Source of the DNA: Anditalea andensis
Lineage (GTDB): Bacteria > Bacteroidota > Bacteroidia > Cytophagales > Cyclobacteriaceae
NCBI RefSeq assembly: GCF_000714815.1
Contig: NZ_JMIH01000028.1
Span: 1-64,000 of the forward strand
DNA length: 64,000 nt
Direction: 5' to 3'
The notes under the pieces are model-generated. The model was not told the DNA's origin and made no database searches. It worked only from the letters and a program-made list of their open reading frames with translations. Shown piece after piece: positions 1 to 7,159 of the stretch (position 1 is the first letter of the stretch; each line of letters opens with the position of its first letter). Both the position numbers and the translations under genes were made by a program.

Positions 1-367
1 TTTATTCCATCTTGTCTCTTTGTCAGGTGTAATATTTGCATATTACCTATATGTCGTATTGTCTTACATTACTTCAATGAACTTAATTCTCTTGCGAGAG
101 TTGTTTCGAAAAACATCTTTTCCGAAAGCGAGTGCAAATATCAGGAGATTATTTTTAATCTCCAACAATCATTATAGAAAAAATTTTAAAATTTAATTCC
201 TAAATAGACTGTTATTTGCCTTTCAAATTTGTCAACCAATACCTTTTGTCTTGCTTGCCCCGAATGGGAATGCAAACATAGAGCTCTTTTGTAAAATTAC
301 CAAACTACCGCTTAATATTTTTGAGAAATAATTCTTAAATACCTGTTTTCAAGCGATATATTCTTTT
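1..367. other. Left-edge stretch without a gene
   Basis: AT-rich sequence between the window edge and the stop of the DUF2480 gene. I see no convincing reading frame, tRNA or strong terminator. It may hold the 3' or 5' flank of a gene lying left of the window. Confidence 0.4.
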
Positions 368-877
368 TCACGCCTTAGAACGCTTATAAATCGGCACAGT
401 ACTGCATGGCTCTCCAAACATAATAGACTTAGCAACCCCCTTTAAACGCCTTATGATTTCACCATAAGCAAAAAGCGGAACTGCCACATCACTGCAGCCT
501 TTGACCACTACAGGCCTATTCACATAGTCATCAGGATTGATTTTATTCAATGCCTCATGAAATAAGAACTGTTCCAAAGCGTCTTTATCTCCTACAGCAT
601 ATGCTGCTGCCACTTCATCCAGATAGGCAGTGACTAACATATAGGCCCATGTAGGCACTATCGCATCTACTGAACAATGAACAGCCACATACTTCCCTTT
701 ATATAATGACCAGTCAAGTTCTTTTAGTGCTTTCCTAAAATCCATTTCTTTCAAGACCAGCTCCATATACAGGTAATCTTTTAAGTCAAAAACAATACGG
801 TCTCCAGCAGGATAGAATTCTTCCAGATCTATAGTAGCTATAGAACTGTTTGCAATACGGTTTACGATTTCACTCAT
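368..877 (-). CDS. DUF2480 family protein
   Basis: A 169-residue soluble protein with no signal peptide or membrane segment. It matches the DUF2480 family of Bacteroidota along its whole length: the start ANSSIATIDLEEFYPAGDR, the central SVDAIVPTWAYMLV stretch and the ending FGEPCSTVPIYKR are all family hallmarks. No biochemical role is known for the family. The start codon overlaps the stop of tsaB by 4 bases (ATGA), so it is the second gene of a tsaB transcript and is probably translationally coupled. The link to tRNA modification is suggested only by this position. Confidence 0.85.
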   Translation of the reverse strand: MSEIVNRIANSSIATIDLEEFYPAGDRIVFDLKDYLYMELVLKEMDFRKALKELDWSLYKGKYVAVHCSVDAIVPTWAYMLVTAYLDEVAAAYAVGDKDALEQFLFHEALNKINPDDYVNRPVVVKGCSDVAVPLFAYGEIIRRLKGVAKSIMFGEPCSTVPIYKRSKA

Positions 878-1563
878 AACAATAGCGGATTTTTCTTCGA
901 GGTAATAACCCTAAATTCCTTTAGGTAGTTCGGTTCAAAATAAGCAACATCTACCATATCATTCATCATGAATTTTTTATGGGCCAACTTCCCTACAGAT
1001 GAAGCGGAATTGACCATGTCAAGGAACCTTGCATTGTGGTGCTTTATTTGATTTTTTATTTTGGATACTGCATCACCTAAAAAAAATACTTTCCCTCTGT
1101 CAAAATATTCAATGTAGCTGGATCCATCAATGATCAATGGTTCCAAAACAGAAATCTCGTTCATCTCGCCATCCAATACTTTTTGATACACCTCCATACG
1201 CCTTGCATCTATCATCGGAACAATAAAATCCTTTGGATCCACTATTTGGTGTATGCCATATGCCAAAGCATCCAATGTGTCTACTGCTATCAGAGGGATA
1301 TCATTTGCAAAGGCCATACCTTTAGCTGTAGATACACCTATCCGTAATCCGGTATAGGAACCTGGACCTGAAGAAACGGCTATGGCTTGTAAATCGTTTG
1401 TTTTAAATCCGCCCTGTGTCAGTAATGCGTCAATGATGGGCATTAATTTTTGGGAGTGCACATTATCCTGGTGCAGTTCCAACCTTCCAAGTAAGTTACC
1501 TTCTCTGTGCAATGCCACCGAACAAACAGCAATAGCCGTTTCTATAGATAATATCAAACCCAT
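874..1563 (-). CDS. tsaB: tRNA threonylcarbamoyladenosine biosynthesis protein TsaB
   Basis: A 229-residue cytoplasmic protein of the ASKHA fold. By family knowledge TsaB is the scaffold partner of TsaD and TsaE in making t6A37 on ANN-reading tRNAs. The N-terminus (ILSIETAIAVCSVALH) and the segment SSGPGSYTGLRIGVSTAKG near residues 64-82 are diagnostic. The length is normal for TsaB, which is shorter than TsaD. A -7 box lies about 45 bases upstream of the start, so the gene heads a two-gene unit with the DUF2480 gene. No key element looks damaged. Confidence 0.93.
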   Translation of the reverse strand: MGLILSIETAIAVCSVALHREGNLLGRLELHQDNVHSQKLMPIIDALLTQGGFKTNDLQAIAVSSGPGSYTGLRIGVSTAKGMAFANDIPLIAVDTLDALAYGIHQIVDPKDFIVPMIDARRMEVYQKVLDGEMNEISVLEPLIIDGSSYIEYFDRGKVFFLGDAVSKIKNQIKHHNARFLDMVNSASSVGKLAHKKFMMNDMVDVAYFEPNYLKEFRVITSKKNPLLL

Positions 1564-1606
1564 ATACTTATCAACTCAAAACTTTTATCTTCAATAATCA
1601 AAGCCA

Positions 1607-1614
1607 CAAAGATA
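1607..1614 (-). promoter_or_regulatory. -7 promoter box upstream of tsaB
   Basis: The minus strand reads TATCTTTG here, an exact match to the Bacteroidota TAnnTTTG element. The start of transcription would fall near 1600 and the tsaB start codon at 1563. I do not see a clean TTG at the usual -33 distance, so the call rests on the -7 box and position. Confidence 0.5.
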
Positions 1615-1944
1615 GTAAAAACAATTTTTAACTTTTTGGAAGGCATATTTAATGCTATCACCACACCCAATGAATGTAAATAGCTGTAATCAGGACGATG
1701 TAGCGATCATTAAAACAATTGATATCCTAACGTATATTTCCGTATGTATTTCATGTGGCAGGATAAGGGTGCGAAAAAATGTTCCGACCAAAGAATCGGT
1801 GATAGGATTATGCAGCTCTCTCCATCCTAAACGCCTACCTTCAAATGCACAAAAGGAAAAACGGCGATAAACACCGTCTCTCCTCCTGCGCCCTAAAGAG
1901 CTGTTATAAAAGCTACGGCCAATTAGAAAAAAATCATTTTTAAT
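1615..1944. other. Intergenic stretch, no gene seen
   Basis: Between the tsaB promoter and the end of the S41 peptidase gene. Short open frames exist on both strands, including one of 72 codons at 1652-1870 on the plus strand, but their residue composition is not protein-like and nothing recognisable is encoded. Confidence 0.4.
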
Positions 1945-3609
1945 TTATTTTTTCTTGCTATTAGCTTTCAATAGCATTGCATATTGATCATGACTGGAAA
2001 GCACCTTAAGTGATTCTTGGATATCTTCATCACTGTCCAATGAGGTCTCTACTATACCTTCCTGATAATAATATCTGGAAATCAGTTCATCTTTCAATGC
2101 ATCCTTTATTTCCGACTTAAATGTCACCAGATCCTGTTCTTTATTATGATTTACACTTTTCTTTAGTTGTGCAATTTCATTTTTGATCTCTTCAAAATAT
2201 TTTTCCTTTTCAGCATATTTTTCAAGGTCTTCAATAGTCTTTTCTACTCTGGTGGTATAGTCATATTCTTTATCTTTCAGCCATAGCACAAATTCTTGGT
2301 ACAGCTCATCAGAAACATTAAATTCTCGAGGTCCGGCTATTTCAGCATGCTTTCTGGAAAAAGAATTTGCAAAATCAAAGACAAGACCTCTCGCTACCAA
2401 GCTATAAGTTATGGGGGCATAACTACGAGTTGCTATCAAATTATCCGGTTCTATCCCGGCTCCATCCCGCACTATTCTACCTCCTTTGGTTTTAAATTCA
2501 TTTCTTAGAGAATCAGGTATGGTTCGACCCTGTCCTTCCTCATCTTTCTGGCTATAATCGATCGCTTGGATCAATCGCCCACTTGGAATATAATATTTAG
2601 CAGTGGTCACCTTTACTTGAGAATTATAAGAAAGTGGAATAGTACTTTGTACCAACCCTTTACCGAATGTCTTTCTACCAACCAATACAGCTCTGTCATA
2701 ATCCTGTAAAGCACCTGCCACAATCTCGGATGCAGAAGCACTACGTTCATTGATCAGGACCACCAAAGGTATGTCCTTATCTACCGGAGATTTTTCGGTT
2801 TTATAAACCGCATTTACACTAGCCAGTTTTCCTTTTGTCTTTACAACCTCTTTTCCTTTGGGAATAAACAAATTGACTATTTCTACTGCTTCTTTTAATA
2901 TCCCGCCCGGATTATCCCTTACATCCAAAACCATTTTGGTAGCTCCCTGGCCTTTTAGGTCAAGTAAAGCCTTGCGGACATCAGCAGCTGCATTGGTTGT
3001 AAAATCAGTTAACTTGATGTACCCGGTTTCATTATCAATCATTCCATAATAAGGGACATTACTGATGACGATTTTTTTTCTTGTAATATTTACTGCCAAT
3101 GTATCATCACCCCTTTTTACTTTTATGCTGACTTCTGTATTTGCCGGGCCTTTTAGCAGCTTAGAAATATCTGGCGTTCCCATCTCCCTTACATCTATGG
3201 AATCTACTTTAAGCAGTTCATCCCCTATCCTCAACCCCCCAGCCTGGGCAGGAAAGCCCTTATATGGCATCAATATCATATTAGTGCCTATTCTGTTACC
3301 TATTAAAGCTCCCACACCGGCATATTCTCCTGTAGTCATCATCCTGAAATCATCAGAATTCTCTTCTGGTATATATTCAGTATAGGGATCTAACTCCTCC
3401 AACATGGCATTTATACCTATGGTCACCAATTCTTCAGGGTCAATATCATCTACATAATAAGAATCTAGTTCCCTGATGACCGAGGCAAAGATGTCCAAGT
3501 TTTTTGCTATCGCAAAAAGCTTATCGTTCTTAATATTGAATGAAAAAAATACACCGCCTATCATGATAATGGACAGCAGAAGGATAATGATTTTATTCTT
3601 ATTGGTCAT
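1945..3609 (-). CDS. S41 family C-terminal processing peptidase
   Basis: A 554-residue envelope protease. Residues 5-25 form an N-terminal membrane anchor or signal. Next come the N-terminal helical part, a PDZ domain at about 90-170 (YAGVGALIG, then PAQAGGLRIGDELLKVD) and the S41 catalytic core at about 190-350. The core shows LINERSASASEIVAGALQDY around 286-304 and FGKGLVQ with Lys317, which supply the Ser-Lys dyad of the family. The C-terminal 150 residues are charged and helical. It lies 14 bases downstream of rnpA and is probably cotranscribed with rpmH and rnpA, an arrangement I recognise from other Bacteroidota. Substrates are unknown. Confidence 0.92.
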   Translation of the reverse strand: MTNKNKIIILLLSIIMIGGVFFSFNIKNDKLFAIAKNLDIFASVIRELDSYYVDDIDPEELVTIGINAMLEELDPYTEYIPEENSDDFRMMTTGEYAGVGALIGNRIGTNMILMPYKGFPAQAGGLRIGDELLKVDSIDVREMGTPDISKLLKGPANTEVSIKVKRGDDTLAVNITRKKIVISNVPYYGMIDNETGYIKLTDFTTNAAADVRKALLDLKGQGATKMVLDVRDNPGGILKEAVEIVNLFIPKGKEVVKTKGKLASVNAVYKTEKSPVDKDIPLVVLINERSASASEIVAGALQDYDRAVLVGRKTFGKGLVQSTIPLSYNSQVKVTTAKYYIPSGRLIQAIDYSQKDEEGQGRTIPDSLRNEFKTKGGRIVRDGAGIEPDNLIATRSYAPITYSLVARGLVFDFANSFSRKHAEIAGPREFNVSDELYQEFVLWLKDKEYDYTTRVEKTIEDLEKYAEKEKYFEEIKNEIAQLKKSVNHNKEQDLVTFKSEIKDALKDELISRYYYQEGIVETSLDSDEDIQESLKVLSSHDQYAMLLKANSKKK

Positions 3610-3623
3610 AATAATAAGTTAAC

Positions 3624-3992
3624 TTAGGAATTTTCGGGTTGGGCTATTTTTTTTAAAATCTTCTGTATTCTGGGCTGAATTTTATGAAAACTGTCCAGAT
3701 CGGATGATACGTATATGAAAGCTATAAGTTTATTCTTACTTAAAGGAACGTCCAGTAGATGTTTATTTAGACGGTAAGCTTCTTTGATCCTGCGTTTGAC
3801 AAAGTTACGGTTTACCGCTTTTTTTATTTTTTTCTTAGAAACAGAAAAAAGCACCTGATTAGTTTCAACCAGATCCGATTCTAAGACCAGAACTTTGAAG
3901 GGATATAAAAAAAAAGAGGAACCTTTATCAAAAAGTTCCTTTATTGACTTTTTAGAATGTAATCTCTCATTCTTGGGAAGTTTATAATTCAT
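3624..3992 (-). CDS. rnpA: Ribonuclease P protein component
   Basis: A 122-residue basic protein, normal for the family. It assists the RNase P RNA in removing 5' leaders from pre-tRNAs. The signature is the segment KKIKKAVNRNFVKRRIKEAY (about residues 54-73), which contains the conserved RNR/KRR-type RNA-binding stretch. It follows rpmH by 47 bases and precedes the S41 peptidase. The rpmH-rnpA pairing is near universal in bacteria and supports the call strongly. Confidence 0.95.
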   Translation of the reverse strand: MNYKLPKNERLHSKKSIKELFDKGSSFFLYPFKVLVLESDLVETNQVLFSVSKKKIKKAVNRNFVKRRIKEAYRLNKHLLDVPLSKNKLIAFIYVSSDLDSFHKIQPRIQKILKKIAQPENS

Positions 3993-4039
3993 AGCACATT
4001 ATTACCGTATCCAAAAATACGCAAATCATGCTTTAAGAA

Positions 4040-4198
4040 TTACTTCTTCACCGTTTTTTCTGAAGATACAGTAAGCTTATGTCTGCCTTTTGCTCTTCTC
4101 GATCTGATTACTCTTCTACCGTTAGCAGTAGACATTCTTTCTCTGAATCCGTGCTTGTTTCTTCTTTTTCTTCGAGAAGGCTGAAATGTTCTTTTCAT
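4040..4198 (-). CDS. rpmH: 50S ribosomal protein L34
   Basis: A 52-codon gene on the minus strand. It begins [18 protein letters not shown] and continues with [19 protein letters not shown], the unmistakable L34 sequence, followed by a short lysine-rich tail. It lies directly upstream of rnpA, the classical order. A complete promoter sits 66-95 bases upstream of the start. A 65-codon open frame on the opposite strand here is only its shadow. Confidence 0.97.
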   Translation of the reverse strand: MKRTFQPSRRKRRNKHGFRERMSTANGRRVIRSRRAKGRHKLTVSSEKTVKK

Positions 4199-4263
4199 TT
4201 TATGCTTTATTTAATATTTGCGATCCTATATCTGCTTCAAAGGGTTGCCCCTAAAAAGGATTG

Positions 4264-4293
4264 CAAAGATAAATAGGATTTTTTGATTTACAA
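4264..4293 (-). promoter_or_regulatory. Promoter of rpmH-rnpA-S41 unit
   Basis: On the minus strand TTG (4291-4293) is followed after exactly 19 bases by TATCTTTG (4271 down to 4264). This is a perfect match to the Bacteroidota consensus TTG-N19-TAnnTTTG. Transcription would start near 4257, giving a leader of about 60 bases before rpmH. It overlaps the divergent promoter of the M61 gene. Confidence 0.8.
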
Positions 4294-4311
4294 ATCAGTA
4301 ACTTACTTTTG
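4283..4311 (+). promoter_or_regulatory. Promoter of the M61 aminopeptidase gene
   Basis: On the plus strand TTG (4283-4285) is followed after 18 bases by TACTTTTG (4304-4311), close to the Bacteroidota consensus. Transcription would start near 4318, only about 16 bases before the ATG at 4334, so the transcript would be nearly leaderless. The element overlaps the rpmH promoter on the other strand. Confidence 0.65.
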
Positions 4312-4333
4312 TTTTTCAATAAGCTAATCACAA

Positions 4334-5998
4334 ATGCAATATTTCATACATAGGATCAATCCCTTATCCCAATATATCCAACTAGACTTACATATATACT
4401 GCCATAAAAAGGAGACGATTATGCTGCAGCTCCCTGCATGGAGACCAGGAAGATACGAACTAGCAAATTATGCACAAAAAATAAGAAAGCTAGAAGTATT
4501 TAAAACAGATGTATCTATAGCTGTCCGAAAAGAGACAAAAGACTTATGGACATTCTCGGCAGACGAAGAAGGTATTTATACGGTTAAATATGATTTCCAT
4601 GCGAACCAGATGGACGCAGGTGGCAGCTGGTCAGATGATGAACAGCTCTATTTGAATTTTATCAATTTCATATTCGAAGTAAAAGGAAGAGCTGATGAAG
4701 AAATCACCGTCCAAATAGACCTTCCCCCAAATTATACCACAGCTACAGCATTGCCCCAGATAGACCAACACCTGTTTAGAGCAGAAAATTTCCAACATTT
4801 GGTAGACAGCCCATTAATAGCATCATCTTCGCTTTCACATTTTACCTATACCGTCGAAAAGACTACTTTCCACATTTGGATACAGGGAGACATCCATTTT
4901 GATGTAGCAGATTTACTCACCACATTTAAGGAATTTACCTGTAAACAAATCAAAGCTTTTGGAGAATTCCCTGCTGAAGACTATCATTTCATATTACAGA
5001 TACTTCCTTATAAACATTATCATGGGGTAGAACATCAATATTCGACGGTAATCACCCTGGGGCCTGCGATTAAATTAAAAGATAAAGAATACCTCGATAA
5101 ACTGGTGGGAGTAAGCTCACATGAGCTGTATCACTTTTGGAATGTATGCAGGATCCGGCCAAAAGAGCTAATGCCCTATAACTTCGCAAAGGAAGCCTAT
5201 ATCAATACCGGAATGGTGGCGGAAGGAGTAACAACATATATGGGAGATTTGTTTTTACTGAAGTCCGGCTATTACACTTTGGAAGATTACCTTAAGATTA
5301 TAGAGAAACTTCTTGATAGAGAATATGAAAGCTATGGATGGCAAAACCAATCCATTGTTTCTTCCAGTCTGGATCTTTGGCTAGATGGATACAAAACAGG
5401 AATACCCGATAAAAAAGTATCAATTTATAATAGAGGAGCGATGATCTCTCTTTGTTTAGACCTTATCCTTCTGGACAATGGCAGCTCCCTTCATGAAGTG
5501 ATGAAAGGGATGTGGATCAGATTCGGCAAAACGAATATTGGATATTCCTTAAAAGATTTTAAAGATACCGTATTGGCAACTATCTGCGATGAGGGATTGA
5601 ACGAATTTTTTGAAAGGTACATATGGGGAACTGAAGATATATGGCCAATACTTGTTGACCAATTAAGAAGCATAGGAATAACCTGCGATAGAGCACCAAG
5701 AACTTCCTTTTTGGAAGGAAGATTAGGTATTATGACATCTGATACTGGGGTAGTGACCAAAGTACACATAGCTGCACCAGCTTTTGAACAAGTCATGATA
5801 GGTGATGAAATTTGTCACATAGGAGGAGAGAAATTTTCACCGGATTATCGGTCTGATGCGGCAGCCATAACGATGGAATTGCTTCGGTTTGGCAGGGAAA
5901 TTAAAATTATATTACCACATAAAGACACATCATATTATACCCAACATAAACTGAGAGTGCTAGAAACTGCCATCAAAAGAAAATATTGGATGTCATAA
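4334..5998 (+). CDS. M61 family glycyl aminopeptidase-like metalloprotease
   Basis: A 554-residue protein without a clear signal peptide, so probably cytoplasmic. The N-terminal about 200 residues form the beta-rich domain of M61 enzymes. The catalytic thermolysin-like part carries SSHELYHFWN with the zinc motif HELYH at 263-267 and a downstream glutamate in MVAEGVTTYMGDL (Glu297), as expected for M61 peptidases. The C-terminal 100 residues (SFLEGRLGIM onward) look like a PDZ domain. Members cleave N-terminal glycine or alanine residues, but substrate preference here is inferred. It is transcribed divergently from rpmH. Confidence 0.88.
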   Translation: MQYFIHRINPLSQYIQLDLHIYCHKKETIMLQLPAWRPGRYELANYAQKIRKLEVFKTDVSIAVRKETKDLWTFSADEEGIYTVKYDFHANQMDAGGSWSDDEQLYLNFINFIFEVKGRADEEITVQIDLPPNYTTATALPQIDQHLFRAENFQHLVDSPLIASSSLSHFTYTVEKTTFHIWIQGDIHFDVADLLTTFKEFTCKQIKAFGEFPAEDYHFILQILPYKHYHGVEHQYSTVITLGPAIKLKDKEYLDKLVGVSSHELYHFWNVCRIRPKELMPYNFAKEAYINTGMVAEGVTTYMGDLFLLKSGYYTLEDYLKIIEKLLDREYESYGWQNQSIVSSSLDLWLDGYKTGIPDKKVSIYNRGAMISLCLDLILLDNGSSLHEVMKGMWIRFGKTNIGYSLKDFKDTVLATICDEGLNEFFERYIWGTEDIWPILVDQLRSIGITCDRAPRTSFLEGRLGIMTSDTGVVTKVHIAAPAFEQVMIGDEICHIGGEKFSPDYRSDAAAITMELLRFGREIKIILPHKDTSYYTQHKLRVLETAIKRKYWMS

Positions 5999-6069
5999 AA
6001 AAACGTGTTCAACACAGGTGAGAGTGGCAATAAGTATCTTATGAAAAATTAGCTCCAAGTAATGTAAAG

Positions 6070-6091
6070 GGCCCACTATAGCAAGTGGGCC
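6070..6091. terminator. Convergent hairpin between the M61 and LolA-like genes
   Basis: GGCCCACT pairs with AGTGGGCC around a six-base loop, between two convergent genes. T-runs on either side are weak, so it is a likely bidirectional terminator rather than a textbook one. Confidence 0.55.
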
Positions 6092-6107
6092 ACTATATCA
6101 TTATATT

Positions 6108-6815
6108 TTATTCGAAATCATCATCTGAAACTTCAGCATTGAAATCCACAGTTTCTACTGTAGCTTTCATAGGTTCAGGTAGCATGGGAGATTTAACCGA
6201 TAACGATGTTGGATATTTGACGCCCTCAAAGACTTCATAATCAGCATAAAATGTATCTCCAGCGGTGGCATTTTCACTTTTAACTTTAAGACCTGTTTCT
6301 ACGCTATAATAATTGATGATAGAAGCGCCTGTGGAATTTTTTACTGCTATTTTATGCGCTTCCTCGCCATCTACATCATGGGTTCCTTCATGGGTGAGTT
6401 CGTAACCCATTTCATCATAATGAAGCTCTGGGAAGATGAACATATTCATTCTAGCTTCCTCATACTGTTCATCAGACAATGTTTGGTTTTGCCCCATCCC
6501 TGATACTACAGCCTTACCGTCCTTTACAGTAATATTGGAAGCCTGATTACCCATTACCATTACTTTTTGGTTCATGCGGCTATTTTCATCATCATGCACA
6601 AAGAACATATTTATGACCATACCCTGAAACTCGGCCACCATTTCGAGGCGGGCAGTTTTAATATTACGAAGGCTAGACTCCCCACCGATAGCAGCAATAT
6701 ATTTTTCTATCACTTCTGTGGCAGAGGGCTCTTTTTTATGTGCAGGAGCCGCTATGGCGCTCAGGCTGGTAATCAGCGCCACTAGCGCTATTAAACCTAT
6801 TTTTCTTGTCATCAT
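6108..6815 (-). CDS. Secreted LolA-like domain protein, paralogue of the M16 fusion C-terminus
   Basis: A 235-residue exported protein. Residues 1-22 are a signal peptide (hydrophobic run ending SAIAAPA). The rest aligns by eye almost end to end with the last about 210 residues of the M16 protein encoded at 7160-9208. Shared features are the YIAAIGGE start, the MGNQASNI/MGNVASNI segment, the DEMGYEL/EEMGYTL segment, INYYSVETGL/TNYYSVSSGL and a conserved ending around VKSPM. The fold resembles LolA/outer-membrane lipoprotein-sorting domains, as a family-level inference. It lies downstream of the M16 pair and is probably the product of a domain duplication. Function is unknown. Confidence 0.7.
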   Translation of the reverse strand: MMTRKIGLIALVALITSLSAIAAPAHKKEPSATEVIEKYIAAIGGESSLRNIKTARLEMVAEFQGMVINMFFVHDDENSRMNQKVMVMGNQASNITVKDGKAVVSGMGQNQTLSDEQYEEARMNMFIFPELHYDEMGYELTHEGTHDVDGEEAHKIAVKNSTGASIINYYSVETGLKVKSENATAGDTFYADYEVFEGVKYPTSLSVKSPMLPEPMKATVETVDFNAEVSDDDFE

Positions 6816-7096
6816 TTGTTTATTTTTTTGGAGTTTTTTAAGCTTATCGATTATTCCGTACGAAGATCTGAAAAGGAATTTGCATAATGACCAATAATTT
6901 CCCTAGTTGTGGACTGCATCTACTTCAATTTAATCTGTAGGAGACTACCCTCAACCGAGATCGGGCTGCACGCTAGCAAGTTTATCATCATCCCTATGTG
7001 TGAAGTTAGCTTCATGCTCGATTCCATCTGATTATATTTTGATTTTTAAAGGCCATAACTTCTCCCGTGACGAGGGAACACGATGAAATCTACCAT

Positions 7097-7126
7097 GGGC
7101 ATCCTGGATAGCCATCCAAGATGCCC
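7097..7126. repeat. Long intercistronic hairpin
   Basis: GGGCATC (7097-7103) and TGGAT pair with ATCCA and GATGCCC (7120-7126) around a four-base loop, with one mismatch. It lies in the 344-base gap between the M16 fusion gene and its LolA-like paralogue, where I see no gene. No T-run follows on the minus strand, so it could protect mRNA ends or attenuate transcription rather than terminate it. Confidence 0.45.
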
Positions 7127-7159
7127 TCTGTAAAGCCCATTTTTTACTAATTTACAATA

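Noticed and set aside
1652-1870. 72-codon plus-strand open frame
   Set aside because: No recognisable motif, odd composition, no start context; left as intergenic.
4079-4276. 65-codon plus-strand open frame over rpmH
   Set aside because: Serine-rich shadow of the arginine-rich L34 gene.
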